A stretch of DNA of 64,000 nt from Bradyrhizobium sp. AZCC 1693 (GCF_036924745.1 NZ_JAZHSD010000001.1:6695001-6759000); one strand, 5' to 3'. Shown: positions 1 to 13,566, counted from the stretch's first letter. Translations and numbers: made by a program. The notes: generated by a model from the letters alone, not told the origin.

Positions 1-11
1 CCATCGTAATT

Positions 12-111
12 GTCATTCCGGGGCGCGCGAAGCGCGAACCCGGAATCTCGAGATTCCCCGGTGTGCAATTGCACACCTGAGGTCTGCTCCTTCGGAGCAT
101 CCCGGAATGAC
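12..111. repeat. Palindromic intergenic repeat, family A (copy 1)
   Basis: About 100 bp bounded by perfect 11-bp inverted ends (GTCATTCCGGG / CCCGGAATGAC), with inner palindromes such as GTGTGCAATTGCACAC. It lies just upstream of the ddl start. A longer copy of the same family lies inside the uvrD coding sequence at 28513-28635. Short palindromes of this kind are scattered in intergenic spaces of Bradyrhizobium-type genomes; no transposase is present. Confidence 0.8.
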
Positions 112-127
112 GGATAGGTAGAGGCTG

Positions 128-1120
128 ATGCGGATTACCATTCTCTTTGGCGGCACTAACACGGAGCGGCTGGTCTCGGTCGCGAGCGGCCAGGCGCTGC
201 ATCGGGCGTTGCCGGAAGCCGATCTCTGGTTCTGGGATGTTGCCGATACCGTGCATGAGGTCGCCTCGCAGCAACTGCTCGGGCACGCGCGTCCATTCGA
301 GGATGAATTCAAACCCGGCAACCGCGGCCTGTCCCTCGAAGCGGCGCTCGACAAGGCCAGGGCTGAGGATCGCGTGCTGGTGCTCGGCCTGCATGGCGGC
401 CGGGCCGAGAACGGCGAGTTGCAGGCGATGTGCGAACTGCGCGGGATTCCCTTCACCGGCTCCGGCTCGGCGTCGTCCAATCTCGCCCTGGACAAGGTGG
501 CGGCCAAACGATTCGTGGCGATTGCGGGCGTCGCGGCACCGGCCGGTGTCGCCCTGGAAAACCTCGACGCGGCGTTTGCCGAATACGGCAGGCTGATCGC
601 AAAGCCGGCGCGGGATGGATCGAGCTATGGCCTGATCTTCGTCAATGCGAAGCAGGATCTCGTCGCCGTACGCAACGCCGCAAAAACAGAGGAATATCTG
701 ATCGAGCCGTTCATCTCGGGCGTGGAAGCGACCTGCGGCGTGCTGGAGCAGTCGGACGGCTCGATGTTTTCGCTGCCGCCGATCGAGATCGTGCCCGCGG
801 ATGGCGCGTTCGATTACGCGGCGAAATACCTGCTGAAATCGACCCAGGAGATCTGCCCTGGGCGTTTTTCGCCCGAGATCACAGCCGCGCTCATGGACCA
901 GGCGCTGCGAGCGCACAAAGCGTTGTCCTGCAGCGGCTATTCCCGGACCGACTTCATCGTCTCGGCGAAGGGGCTGGTTTATCTGGAAACCAACACGCTG
1001 CCGGGCCTGACCGCCGCATCGCTCTACCCGAAGGCGCTGAAGGCGCAGGGGATCGAATTTGCGGATTTTCTGCGTGATCAGATCGCGCTGGCCGAACGGC
1101 GGAACCGGGAACGGGTTTGA
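128..1120 (+). CDS. ddl: D-alanine--D-alanine ligase family protein
   Basis: ATP-grasp ligase that joins two D-alanines for the peptidoglycan stem peptide in the cytoplasm. The 330-residue product has the N-terminal GG..TER segment holding the family glutamate, the LHGGRAENGELQ and GIPFTGSGSASS motifs, an ATP-grasp lid (AKPARDGSSYGL, with the catalytic Ser) and FDYAAKY with the catalytic Tyr. The C-terminal LETNTLPG supplies magnesium ligands. The N-terminal half departs from E. coli DdlB, so it belongs to a divergent Ddl branch; a second Ddl elsewhere in the genome is possible. Its place just ahead of ftsQ fits the dcw cell-wall/division cluster. The ATG at 128 follows the repeat directly, with no strong ribosome binding site seen. 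Confidence 0.88.
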   Translation: MRITILFGGTNTERLVSVASGQALHRALPEADLWFWDVADTVHEVASQQLLGHARPFEDEFKPGNRGLSLEAALDKARAEDRVLVLGLHGGRAENGELQAMCELRGIPFTGSGSASSNLALDKVAAKRFVAIAGVAAPAGVALENLDAAFAEYGRLIAKPARDGSSYGLIFVNAKQDLVAVRNAAKTEEYLIEPFISGVEATCGVLEQSDGSMFSLPPIEIVPADGAFDYAAKYLLKSTQEICPGRFSPEITAALMDQALRAHKALSCSGYSRTDFIVSAKGLVYLETNTLPGLTAASLYPKALKAQGIEFADFLRDQIALAERRNRERV

Positions 1121-1430
1121 CCGGCCGGACAAGCGATTAACAGGCCGTTAACCCGGAACTAACCTCGCCACGAGAATTGTTGCTAAAATCCTAAGAATTG
1201 TCCGGCAAACCACTCAAAAGACGCGCCAAAGCGCGTCCGCAGCGCCGCGAATTTACACTTTGTTTACCAGGAAGTCCGAAGGTTAACGCTGGCGGCGCAT
1301 GTTGCGCTTGGCTCCGGGGCGTGCGCTGTTCCGACTTCAGATCAGCACCAAGTCCGGCAAGACCGAGGCGTCATATGGGCCGGAACCCGCGAAAATGCTT
1401 GCGGGAACAACACTTGGACAGGCTCGTGCA
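1121..1430. other. Intergenic region between ddl and ftsQ
   Basis: About 310 bases with no supported gene. It contains the CtrA-type box at 1137-1151 and in-frame upstream start codons for ftsQ at 1299 and 1395. It is probably the regulated promoter region of the ftsQ-ftsA-ftsZ genes. Confidence 0.6.
1137..1151 (+). promoter_or_regulatory. CtrA-type binding site upstream of ftsQ
   Basis: The sequence reads TTAA, seven bases, TTAA and is followed by C, an exact match to the alphaproteobacterial CtrA consensus TTAA-N7-TTAAC. CtrA is the cell-cycle master regulator and acts on division genes in Caulobacter. The site is 17 bases past the ddl stop and about 290 bases before the preferred ftsQ start. 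Binding is inferred, not shown. Confidence 0.6.
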
Positions 1431-2417
1431 ATGGATGGTGCAGGACGCCTCGCTCGGTCGCTGAGATCGCTGGGGCCCCAAGCTGACCTGAAGGCGGCCG
1501 CTATTGGAGCGGCCGTGCTGCTGCGCGAGCGGCTGGGCCTTCGTGCCCGCGTCCCGGCCAGGTCCGTGATCGATCGCGCGCCGCCGAATCGCCTGGTCCT
1601 TCTGGTCGAACGTTACCTTCCGAACCGCGCAGGCGTCGCCTTGACCGTGCTGATGCTGCTCGGCAGCGCAGGCTTGGGCATCGTCAAGGGCGGCCATGTC
1701 GACGACTTCATGGTGGCGCTCAGCGATACCCGTAATGCGCTCGCCAATTCCGCCGGGTTCCGCATCACCACCGTTGCCATCAACGGCCGCAAGCACTTGA
1801 GCCAGGACGAGGTGCTCGCGATCGGCGGCGTCAATGGCCGCTCCTCGCTGCTGTTCCTCGACGCCGCCACCGTGCGCGACAAGCTCAAGGCCAATCCCTG
1901 GATATCGGACGCGACCATCCTGAAACTCTATCCCGGCCAGTTGCAGATCGACATCGTCGAGCGCACGGCGTTCGCGCTGTGGCAGCAGGACGGCCGGCTG
2001 TCCGTGATATCGGAGGATGGCGCGGTGCTGGAGCCCAACGTGTCGCGCCGCTTCGTGACATTGCCGCTGGTGGTGGGCAAGGGCGCCGACGTCAGGGCCC
2101 GTGATTTCCTCGCCCTTCTGGACCGCTATCCGCAGGTTCGTATCGCGACCAAGGCTGCGATCCTGGTTGGCGAACGGCGCTGGAATCTGCGGCTGAAGGA
2201 CGGCCTCGACATTCGTCTGCCGGAGAACGACGTCGGCAATGCGCTTGCCGTGCTGAGCAAGCTCGACAAGGAGGACCGGCTGTTCTCGCGCGACATCGTC
2301 GCCGTCGACATGCGCTTGCCGGACCGGTTGACGGTGCAATTGTCTGATGATGCGGCCAAGGCCCGCGAAGAACTGTTCAAGGACAAGAAGACCAAGAAGA
2401 AGGCCGGTGACGCATGA
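1431..2417 (+). CDS. ftsQ: Cell division protein FtsQ
   Basis: Bitopic inner-membrane divisome protein linking early and late division proteins through its periplasmic domains. From the ATG at 1431 the product has 328 residues. It has a cytoplasmic N-terminal tail, one membrane segment around VALTVLMLLGSAGLGIV, a POTRA domain (FRITTVAINGRKHLSQDEVL, NPWISDATILKLYPGQLQI) and the FtsQ beta domain (ERTAFALWQQDGRLSVI). The frame is open back to ATGs at 1299 and 1395; 1431 is preferred because the homologue N-terminus, as remembered, begins MDGAGRLARSL, but the start remains uncertain. The stop overlaps the ftsA start (ATGA), so the two are translationally coupled. Confidence 0.9.
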   Translation: MDGAGRLARSLRSLGPQADLKAAAIGAAVLLRERLGLRARVPARSVIDRAPPNRLVLLVERYLPNRAGVALTVLMLLGSAGLGIVKGGHVDDFMVALSDTRNALANSAGFRITTVAINGRKHLSQDEVLAIGGVNGRSSLLFLDAATVRDKLKANPWISDATILKLYPGQLQIDIVERTAFALWQQDGRLSVISEDGAVLEPNVSRRFVTLPLVVGKGADVRARDFLALLDRYPQVRIATKAAILVGERRWNLRLKDGLDIRLPENDVGNALAVLSKLDKEDRLFSRDIVAVDMRLPDRLTVQLSDDAAKAREELFKDKKTKKKAGDA

Positions 2418-3733
2418 CCGGCCTCGATCGCAACCAGACCCCGAAGACGCGTCCCGTCGACCACAAGCGCACGGCGCTGGTGGCGTCGCTCGACGTCGGC
2501 ACCAGCAAGATCGCCTGCATGATCGCGCGGCTGAAGCCGTCGCCGCCGAGCGAGGCGCTGCGCGGCCGCACCCATGCGGTGGAATTGATCGGCTACAGCC
2601 AGATCCAGTCGCGCGGCGTCAAGGCAGGCGCCGTGGTCGATCTCGCCGAATGCGAGCAGGCGGTGCGGCAGGCCGTGGCGCTGGCCGAGCGCATGGCCAA
2701 GGTCCGAGTTGAGTCAGTATTGCTGTCGGTTTCCGGCGGCCGGCTGCAAGGCGCCCTGGTCGAGGCCGCCGCCGATATCAGAGGCGGCGCCGTTACCGCC
2801 GATGACGTCACCCGGGTGACCTCCACCGGCATGCGCCACGCCACCGGCGAGGGCCGCACCGTGCTCCACGCGCTGCCGGTCGGCTACGCGCTCGATGGCG
2901 TCAAGGGCATCCGCGACCCCCGCGGCATGGTGGCCCGGCAATTCGGCGTCGACATGAACGTCGTGACGGCAGATGCAACCGTTGCCCGCAATTTGATGCT
3001 GGTGGTCGAACGCTGCCACCTCAATGTCGAGGCCATGGCGGCGAGTCCTTATGTCGCAGGCCTTTCCGTGTTGACCGACGACGAGGCCGATCTCGGCGCC
3101 GCCGTGATCGAAATGGGGGCCGGATCGACCACGATTGCGACCTATTCTGCCGGCCGCTTCGTGCACGCCTCGGGTTTTGCGCTCGGCGGCCAGCACGTGA
3201 CCATGGATCTTGCACGCGGCGTCGGCGCATGCATTGCGGATGCCGAGCGAATCAAGACTTTATACGGGACCGTGCTGACCGGCGGGTCCGACGCGCGCGA
3301 GTTGATGTCTGTTCCGACTGCAGGCGAGGAACACGATGCGCCGCAGATCGTCTCGCGCGCCACGATCGCGAACATCGTCCGGCATCGCGCCGAGGAGATT
3401 TTTGAAATGGTCCGGGACCGGCTCGCGGATTCCCCCTTTGCGGCAGAGCCGCGGGCGCGGGTTGTCTTGAGCGGCGGGGCGTCCCAGCTCACCGGCACCG
3501 TCGAACTCGCCACCCGCATTCTCAACCGGCCGGTCCGGATCGGCCGGCCGCTCGGATTCGGCCGGCTGCCCAACGAGGCCAAGAGCGCCTCGTTCGCGGT
3601 GCCCGCAGGCCTCCTGGTCTATCCGCAATACGCTCATCTGGAACACGTAGAACCGCGGCATACGCGGCAGCTCAGGACAGGGACTGACGGCTATTTCGGA
3701 AAGGTCGGACGATGGCTTCGCGAGGGCTTCTGA
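2414..3733 (+). CDS. ftsA: Cell division protein FtsA
   Basis: Actin-like ATPase that tethers FtsZ filaments to the inner membrane and recruits late divisome proteins. The 439-residue product carries the phosphate-1 motif SLDVGTSKIACMI near residue 28, the SHS2/1C region (LSVSGGRLQG), the phosphate-2 segment AAVIEMGAGSTTIATY, the adenosine motif VVLSGGASQLTG and a C-terminal basic amphipathic tail (GKVGRWLREGF) suited to membrane binding. It overlaps ftsQ by four bases and precedes ftsZ by about 90 bases, the conserved order. Confidence 0.95.
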   Translation: MTGLDRNQTPKTRPVDHKRTALVASLDVGTSKIACMIARLKPSPPSEALRGRTHAVELIGYSQIQSRGVKAGAVVDLAECEQAVRQAVALAERMAKVRVESVLLSVSGGRLQGALVEAAADIRGGAVTADDVTRVTSTGMRHATGEGRTVLHALPVGYALDGVKGIRDPRGMVARQFGVDMNVVTADATVARNLMLVVERCHLNVEAMAASPYVAGLSVLTDDEADLGAAVIEMGAGSTTIATYSAGRFVHASGFALGGQHVTMDLARGVGACIADAERIKTLYGTVLTGGSDARELMSVPTAGEEHDAPQIVSRATIANIVRHRAEEIFEMVRDRLADSPFAAEPRARVVLSGGASQLTGTVELATRILNRPVRIGRPLGFGRLPNEAKSASFAVPAGLLVYPQYAHLEHVEPRHTRQLRTGTDGYFGKVGRWLREGF

Positions 3734-3823
3734 TGACCGGTCCAGTAACCAAACGATTTTCACCAAATCCCGCGGCCGCCGGCCGGGGCGAACCAAAGCG
3801 CGCGTCGTAATCGAGAGGCAACC

Positions 3824-5614
3824 ATGGCACTCAATCTGACCCCCCCTGACATCAGCGAGCTGAAACCGCGGATTACCGTCTTCGGCGTCGGTGGAGCAGG
3901 CGGCAATGCCGTCAATAACATGATCACTGCCGGGTTGCAGGGCGTCGATTTCGTCGTCGCCAACACCGACGCGCAGGCGCTGACCATGTCGAAGGCGCAG
4001 CGCATCGTGCAGATGGGCACCCAGGTGACGCAGGGCCTCGGCGCGGGGTCCCAGCCTGATGTCGGCGCGGCGGCGGCGCAGGAGGTCATCGACGAGCTTC
4101 GCGACCATCTCTCGGGCGCCAACATGGTGTTCGTCACCGCCGGCATGGGCGGCGGCACCGGCACCGGCGCAGCCCCCGTCATCGCCAAGACCGCGCGCGA
4201 AATGGGCATCCTCACCGTCGGCGTCGTGACCAAGCCGTTCCACTTCGAAGGCATGCGCCGCATGCGCACCGCCGAGTCCGGCATCGCCGAACTGCACAAG
4301 GTGGTCGACACGCTCTTGATCATCCCGAACCAGAACCTGTTCCGGGTCGCCAACGAAAAGACCACCTTCGCCGACGCCTTCGCGATGGCCGACCAGGTGC
4401 TCTATTCGGGCGTTGCCTGCATCACCGACCTGATGGTCAAGGAAGGCCTGATCAACCTCGACTTCGCCGACGTAAGGGCGGTGATGAAGGAGATGGGCAA
4501 GGCGATGATGGGCACCGGCGAAGCCACCGGCGAGAAGCGGGCGCTGACCGCGGCCGAAGCTGCGATCGCCAACCCGCTGATCGACGACTCGTCGATGAAG
4601 GGCGCGCGCGGCCTGTTGATCTCGATCACCGGCGGCAAGGACCTCACGCTGTTCGAAGTCGACGAAGCTGCCACCCGGATTCGCGAGGAAGTGGATCAGG
4701 ACGCCAACATCATCGTCGGCGCCACCTTCGACGAAACGCTCGACGGCATCATCCGCGTCTCCGTCGTTGCCACCGGCATCGAGCAGGCGCAGATCGCGCG
4801 CAATGCCGCTGCCGCCCCGGCGGTCGCGACCACTGCCACCGCCGCGGCCGCCACGTCTTCGCCCGACAACCGTCTGGCCGAACTGACCGCTCGCCTTCGC
4901 GCCGACAATGCGCGGCTGGCCGAACGCGCCCAGAAGGTCGAGCCGCAGGCGGCTCCCGCGCAGGCCACTGCCGCCGCGCCGGCGCAACGTTCGTCCAGCA
5001 ATGTCGAGCGTGCGGCGCTCGCCGCGATCGCAGCTGCGGTTGAGACGCCGCAGCAGGCTCCGATCCAGCCGGCGTCCTATGGCGACGTCACGGTCCGCCC
5101 GATCGCGCAGAAGCCGACCCTGTTCCCGGATCATAACGAGGCCGCCGGCGCCGAGCCCGACCAGCCTGCGACACCCGAGACCTTCATCCCGCAGGCGGCC
5201 GAACGTGCGCCGGCCCGCTCGCCGCGGATGCCGAAATTCGAGGATCTCCCGATGCCGGCGCAGGCCGAAATCCGGCAGGCCCGCGGCGAGGCCGAGGAAG
5301 AGCACCCGCAGAAGTCCAAGCTCTCGCTCTTGCAGCGGCTCGCCAATGTCGGCCTCGGCCGCCGCGACGAAGAGACCGAGCCGCCGATCGCGGCCCGCGC
5401 CTCCGGTCCTGCGATGGCGCCGCTGCCCGATCGAAAGCCGCAGCGTACCGTCGCCCAGCAAATGGCGGCGAATCACGAGCCGGTATCGGAGTACGCAAAA
5501 CGCCCGGCGCCGCAAGGTTTGGACGTCCATGGCCGCCCGGCACCTGTTGCCCCGACGCCACAGGGCGACGATCATCTTGATATCCCGGCCTTCCTCCGAC
5601 GCCAGGCCAACTGA
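3824..5614 (+). CDS. ftsZ: Cell division protein FtsZ
   Basis: Tubulin-like GTPase that polymerises into the Z ring. The 596-residue product has the nucleotide-binding [13 protein letters not shown] near residue 21, the tubulin signature GGGTGTG at 109-115 and the T7 synergy loop NLDFADV. A very long Ala/Pro/Gln-rich linker runs from about residue 320, and the end has a conserved C-terminal peptide ([11 protein letters not shown]) that binds FtsA and other partners. The linker makes it about 200 residues longer than E. coli FtsZ, as is usual in this group. A strong hairpin terminator follows, closing the ftsQAZ block. Confidence 0.97.
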   Translation: MALNLTPPDISELKPRITVFGVGGAGGNAVNNMITAGLQGVDFVVANTDAQALTMSKAQRIVQMGTQVTQGLGAGSQPDVGAAAAQEVIDELRDHLSGANMVFVTAGMGGGTGTGAAPVIAKTAREMGILTVGVVTKPFHFEGMRRMRTAESGIAELHKVVDTLLIIPNQNLFRVANEKTTFADAFAMADQVLYSGVACITDLMVKEGLINLDFADVRAVMKEMGKAMMGTGEATGEKRALTAAEAAIANPLIDDSSMKGARGLLISITGGKDLTLFEVDEAATRIREEVDQDANIIVGATFDETLDGIIRVSVVATGIEQAQIARNAAAAPAVATTATAAAATSSPDNRLAELTARLRADNARLAERAQKVEPQAAPAQATAAAPAQRSSSNVERAALAAIAAAVETPQQAPIQPASYGDVTVRPIAQKPTLFPDHNEAAGAEPDQPATPETFIPQAAERAPARSPRMPKFEDLPMPAQAEIRQARGEAEEEHPQKSKLSLLQRLANVGLGRRDEETEPPIAARASGPAMAPLPDRKPQRTVAQQMAANHEPVSEYAKRPAPQGLDVHGRPAPVAPTPQGDDHLDIPAFLRRQAN

Positions 5615-5641
5615 GGTTTTGTAACATTTGAGACGAGCCAA

Positions 5642-5676
5642 GGGGCCCCGGCTGACCCAGCCGGGGCCCCTCTCTT
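5642..5676 (+). terminator. Rho-independent-type terminator after ftsZ
   Basis: A perfect 12-bp stem (GGGGCCCCGGCT paired with AGCCGGGGCCCC) with a GACCC loop is followed by a pyrimidine-rich TCTCTTT run, 28 bases after the ftsZ stop. Confidence 0.85.
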
Positions 5677-5967
5677 TGGTTGGGTGCCGAGGCGCGGTTG
5701 TCCGTCCAACCAACTGATTTTGAATGATTAATTACTCATTCCGTGATCAGCTATTGCAGCTGAAACGGCCTTCGGCCGTGCCGGAATTTGGTTAACCCTT
5801 GGCGCGATTGCGGCAGAGATAGGGTAACAATCCGTAAAGAAGCGTGAGTTGGCGCGCTTTGGGAAATGATTATGGTCTGCCGTGACTTGGGGATGCCTAG
5901 AACGCGAATCGCCATCTACGCGCGGTTCCCGTCTTTGGGTTAAGTCAGGGTAGTGGGCAGTTAATCG
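5677..5967. other. Intergenic region upstream of lpxC
   Basis: Roughly 290 bases between the ftsZ terminator and lpxC, AT-richer than the flanking genes. Reading frames here look like chance. It likely holds the lpxC promoter; no regulator site could be assigned. Confidence 0.5.
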
Positions 5968-6927
5968 ATGAAATTCAGCCGGCAAACCACGCTTCGGTCG
6001 CAAGCCACCGTAACGGGCGTTGGCGTTCATTCCGGTTTACCTGTCAGCCTCACGCTTGGCCCTGCTCCTGTGGATGCGGGTTTTATTTTTGTCCGCACCG
6101 GCCTTGATGAGGCCGACCGCGAAGTTCCCGCACTCGCAGAATCGGTTACCGCCACCGATCTCGCGACCGTTCTCGGCGACCGCGAAGGCCCGCTGGTTTC
6201 CACTGCGGAACATGTGCTCGCTGCCTTGCGCGGCATGGGCGTCGACAACGCCATCATCGAAGTCGACGGCCCCGAAGTTCCGATCATGGACGGCAGCGCG
6301 GCGGCCTTCGTTGCCGCCATCGATCAGGCCGGCATTGTCACCCAGTCGGCCTCCCGCCGCTTCATTCAGATCTTGAAGCCGGTGCAGGTCGCAATCGGCG
6401 ACAGCTTCGGCGAGCTGCGCCCGCATGCAGGTGGGTTCCGCGTCGAGGTCGAGATCGACTTCGCCAATCCGGTGATCGGCCGTCAGAATTTCTCGCTCGA
6501 TCTCAACCCCGAAAGCTTCCGCCGCGAGGTTTCCCGCGCCCGGACTTTTGGCTTCATGAATGACGTGGCGCGGCTCTGGAGCGCCGGTTTTGCGCGCGGC
6601 GCCTCGTTTGAGAATACCGTAGTGCTCGACGACGCCCGTCTGCTCAACACCGAAGGGCTGCGCTTCAGTGACGAATGCGCCCGCCACAAGGCGCTGGACG
6701 CGGTTGGTGATCTTACCCTGGCCGGCTTGCCGCTGCTCGGCGCCTATCGCTCGGTGCGTGGCGGCCACAAGCTGAACCACGCCGTGCTGACGGCTCTGCT
6801 GGCCGATCGCAGCGCCTGGCGGGTGGTCGAGGCTGAACCGGCACGCCGTCCCCGCGGCTATGCCGAGGCCGGCGCGGGCATGGTGGGTGGCTTGATCGCC
6901 CCGGCCTATGGTCCGGATATTTCCTGA
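5968..6927 (+). CDS. lpxC: UDP-3-O-acyl-N-acetylglucosamine deacetylase LpxC
   Basis: Zinc-dependent deacetylase performing the committed step of lipid A synthesis in the cytoplasm. The 319-residue product has the N-terminal QTTLRSQATVTGVGVHSG motif, the zinc-binding TAEHVLAALRGMGVDNA segment, IMDGSAAAFV, the ARTFGFMND segment, and the second zinc and catalytic motif ARHKALDAVGDL with the closing HKLNHAVL. Its position after ftsZ matches proteobacterial gene order. The ATG at 5968 gives the expected N-terminus. Confidence 0.95.
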   Translation: MKFSRQTTLRSQATVTGVGVHSGLPVSLTLGPAPVDAGFIFVRTGLDEADREVPALAESVTATDLATVLGDREGPLVSTAEHVLAALRGMGVDNAIIEVDGPEVPIMDGSAAAFVAAIDQAGIVTQSASRRFIQILKPVQVAIGDSFGELRPHAGGFRVEVEIDFANPVIGRQNFSLDLNPESFRREVSRARTFGFMNDVARLWSAGFARGASFENTVVLDDARLLNTEGLRFSDECARHKALDAVGDLTLAGLPLLGAYRSVRGGHKLNHAVLTALLADRSAWRVVEAEPARRPRGYAEAGAGMVGGLIAPAYGPDIS

Positions 6928-7210
6928 TCTGACCGCGGCTGCAAAAGGCCGGGCTTTTCGCGCTGTAGAGGCGCGTTTTCCGTAGTAACCACAATTGGTA
7001 ACGCCGCCGTTCAGCCGCCTTAATCCGGGCGAATTGGCTGCGTATTCGGTTGGTCGAGGACCATTTTTCGGCTACAGAGGCCCGCGGTTGCACGAGAAGC
7101 GCCACGGGCTCATGAAGAGTTGGCACGGGGAATATGGCATCCATGACCGCGGTTCGTGGACGGGCGGGCTCAGTCATCAACCGCATCAAAGGCGTCAGGT
7201 CACAGATTCC

Positions 7211-8119
7211 ATGTCGGCACAGCGTATGACGCTTGAATCACGCAAATCACTTAGGCTTTTCAGCCTCGCCGGGGCCGGACGCTCGCTGCGGCTGGCGGCG
7301 GGCCTGATTGCGCTCGCCATTCCCTTGAGCGGGTGCGGCACCGGCGCGCTCTGGGACAAGTTCACCGCCAAGGACGACACCTTCAACGAGGAACCCGCGG
7401 ACAAGCTCTACAATGAGGGCTTGTACCTGATGAACCAGCGCAAGGATAACAAGGCGGCCTCGAAGAAGTTCGAGGAAGTCGATCGCCAGCATCCTTATTC
7501 CGACTGGGCGCGCAAATCGCTGCTGATGTCGGCCTATTCCTTCTACAATCAGGGCGACTATGACAGCTGCATCGGCGCTGCGACCCGTTACGTCACGCTG
7601 CATCCCGGCAGTGCCGATGCGGCTTACGCGCAATATCTGATCGCGGCCTCGCATTACGACCAGATCCCGGACATCTCCCGCGACCAGGGCCGCACCGAAA
7701 AGGCGATCGCGGCGCTGGAAGAGGTGATTCGCAAATATCCGACCTCGGAATATGCCAACTCCGCCAAGGCCAAGCTCGAAGGCGCGCGCGACCAGCTTGC
7801 CGGCAAGGAAATGGACGTCGGCCGCTATTATTTGGATAAGCGCGACTTCACTCCGGCGATCAACCGTTTCAAGACCGTGGTCACGCGCTATCAGACCACC
7901 CGCCACGTCGAGGAAGCGCTCTACCGCCTCACCGAGGCCTATATGGCGATCGGCATCGTCGGCGAGGCGCAGACGGCGGCGGCCGTACTTGGGCACAACT
8001 TTCCTGACAGCAAGTGGTACAAGGACGCCTATAATCTTGTAAAGTCCGGCGGTCTCGAGCCGAGCGAGAACAAGGGTTCCTATATTTCCAGGGCCTTCAA
8101 GAAATTGGGTCTCGGCTAG
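7211..8119 (+). CDS. bamD: Outer membrane protein assembly factor BamD (ComL-type lipoprotein)
   Basis: Lipoprotein of the BAM complex that inserts beta-barrel proteins into the outer membrane. From the ATG at 7211 the product has 302 residues with a signal peptide ending in the lipobox IPLSGC around residue 37. It is followed by five TPR-like helical pairs (for example LYNEGLYLMNQRKDNKAA and EKAIAALEEVIRKYPTSEYA). The reading frame is open back to 6995, but only the 7211 start puts the lipobox at a normal distance. recN starts 13 bases after the stop, so the two are probably co-transcribed. Confidence 0.93.
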   Translation: MSAQRMTLESRKSLRLFSLAGAGRSLRLAAGLIALAIPLSGCGTGALWDKFTAKDDTFNEEPADKLYNEGLYLMNQRKDNKAASKKFEEVDRQHPYSDWARKSLLMSAYSFYNQGDYDSCIGAATRYVTLHPGSADAAYAQYLIAASHYDQIPDISRDQGRTEKAIAALEEVIRKYPTSEYANSAKAKLEGARDQLAGKEMDVGRYYLDKRDFTPAINRFKTVVTRYQTTRHVEEALYRLTEAYMAIGIVGEAQTAAAVLGHNFPDSKWYKDAYNLVKSGGLEPSENKGSYISRAFKKLGLG

Positions 8120-8132
8120 GAATACACTTCGC

Positions 8133-11965
<3,833 letters not shown>

Positions 11966-11979
11966 GTGACTTTCTCCAC

Positions 11980-12056
11980 GTCATTGCGAGCGAAGCGAAG
12001 CAATCCATCTCGCGGCATAAAGAAAGAATGGATTGCTTCGCTTCACTCGCAATGAC
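11980..12056. repeat. Palindromic intergenic repeat, family B
   Basis: 77 bp with 29-bp inverted arms differing at one position, beginning GTCATTGCGAGCGAAGCGAA and ending with its complement, around a loop of about 19 bases. It sits between the convergent ligA and MFS genes and could fold into a long hairpin in the RNA of either, but no U-tract follows. Confidence 0.85.
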
Positions 12057-12078
12057 AGTAGCGGCCATTTCGGGCCCC

Positions 12079-13362
12079 TCACAACATCCCGCTTTCTTCC
12101 TCCTCCGCCTTCGCCATCAATTCCTCGCTGACCACGACCGTTGGCCGCGGCACGAGAAAGAACATCGCCGACGCGCAGGCGATCGAGAGCGCGAAGATCG
12201 CGGCCGTCAACGGCAGCGTGGTGGTGGAGTGGCCGCCGAGATAGGCGCCGAATTGCGAGACCAGCGCGCCGATGCCCTGCTGCAGGAAACCCATCGCGCC
12301 CGCCGCGGTGCCGGCGGCCTCAGGGCGGACGCTGATGGCGCCGGCTGCGGCGTTGTTCATCACGAAGGCGTTGGCGACCATGACGATCATCTGGGTGCCG
12401 AACAGCCAGAGCGGCGTCTGGTTGGTCCCGACGATGCTGAAGATGAGGTTCAGCAGCGCGCCGCCGAATTGCAGCGCCAGCCCGAACCAGATCAGCTTCT
12501 CCAGCGAATGGCGCGGCGCGAAGCGGACGCAGAACAGGTTGCCGACCAGATACGCAAATCCGGTGGTCGCAAACCAGGCGCCATATTCGGCGGTGGTCCG
12601 GCCCATCTGCGTCACCACGATGTAGGGCCCGCCGCCGGCGAACGTGAAGATGATCTGGGAAGCCAGCACCTGGCACAGCACATAGCCGAGAAAGGCGCGG
12701 TCGCGGATCAGCTTGCCGACGTCGCCGCGGAAGCTGCCGCGCACGCCGCGGTCGCGCCGCGTCTCGGGCAGCGCAACTGATATCAGCACGGCGACACCGA
12801 GCGAAGCCGCGGTGATGAAATAGAAGATTGCGCGCCAGCCGAACGCGGTCTCCAGGAGGCCGCCGGCGAGCGCGCTCAGCATTTGCGCCACCATCATGAC
12901 CCCGATGACGAGGCTGATCATGGAGCTGATGCGGTCGCGGCTGTAGAGATCGCGGATGATGGCGCGGCTCACCACCATGCCGGTGGCGCCGCCGAGCGCC
13001 TGCAGGAAGCGCGCGGCGATCAGTTGCGGCAGCGTCTGGGCCAGCGAGCAGCCGATGCTGGCCGCTACCATCAAGGCCAGGCCCGCCAGCAGCACCGGGC
13101 GGCGGCCGAACCTGTCCGACAGCGGCCCCATGACGAGCTGCGAGCAGGCGATGCCGACCATGTAGAGCGACACCGTCATCTGCGCGACCGAGATATCGCC
13201 GTTGAACGTCGTCGCCAGCACGGGCAGCGCCGGCACCAGCATGTAGAGCGAGATCGGCGCGACGCCGGTCATCGCGACCAGCATCAGCAGCATGATTTTC
13301 GATGTCGCGACGGCGCTATTGTTCGCCGCCGCGCCGGGCGGCTTGCCCACGACGCCGTGCAT
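12079..13362 (-). CDS. Bcr/CflA-type multidrug efflux MFS transporter
   Basis: Predicted 12-helix drug:proton antiporter of the inner membrane (DHA1 family). The 427-residue protein has the Bcr/CflA N-terminal pattern (SLYMLVPALPVLATTF), the MFS loop 2-3 motif GPLSDRFGRRPVLLAG and the antiporter motif region RFLQALGGATGMVVSRAII. A hydrophilic acidic tail (EELMAKAEEEESGML) ends it. The start could be the ATG at 13362 or an internal Met near residue 24. The substrate is unknown. The gene stands alone, convergent to ligA. Confidence 0.85.
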   Translation of the reverse strand: MHGVVGKPPGAAANNSAVATSKIMLLMLVAMTGVAPISLYMLVPALPVLATTFNGDISVAQMTVSLYMVGIACSQLVMGPLSDRFGRRPVLLAGLALMVAASIGCSLAQTLPQLIAARFLQALGGATGMVVSRAIIRDLYSRDRISSMISLVIGVMMVAQMLSALAGGLLETAFGWRAIFYFITAASLGVAVLISVALPETRRDRGVRGSFRGDVGKLIRDRAFLGYVLCQVLASQIIFTFAGGGPYIVVTQMGRTTAEYGAWFATTGFAYLVGNLFCVRFAPRHSLEKLIWFGLALQFGGALLNLIFSIVGTNQTPLWLFGTQMIVMVANAFVMNNAAAGAISVRPEAAGTAAGAMGFLQQGIGALVSQFGAYLGGHSTTTLPLTAAIFALSIACASAMFFLVPRPTVVVSEELMAKAEEEESGML

Positions 13363-13471
13363 TCAGTCCGATCCTCTGTTGGTTGAATCAGACTGTAGCG
13401 CGATGGCTCATGGCGGATACGGATGTTTCAGCATGCGGCCATGCCGAATTCGTACAACAAACTCCGCTGTC

Positions 13472-13566
13472 GTCATCCGCGAAGGCGGGTGACCCAGTAC
13501 GCCGGGCAGCCTCGGCTCAATCGCTGACGTCTCTGGAATACTGGGTCCCCCGCCTTCGCGGGGGAC
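13472..13566. repeat. Palindromic intergenic repeat, family C
   Basis: About 95 bp with arms GTCATCCGCGAAGGCGGGTG and, at the other end, the near-complement; the inner ends read ACCCAGTA / TACTGGGT. It lies in the 230-base spacer between two minus-strand genes. It is distinct in sequence from the family A, B and D repeats in this window. Confidence 0.8.

Noticed and set aside
3260..5713. An 817-residue minus-strand open frame across ftsA and ftsZ
   Set aside because: It is antisense to two certain genes, very Arg/Gly-rich and without any domain; it is a product of high GC in the third codon position.
6983..7015. GTAACC followed by CGTT, resembling the ECF promoter motif, upstream of bamD
   Set aside because: The spacing is 17, not 16, and the second box differs from the three matching elements near the RiPP genes; a single loose match is expected by chance.
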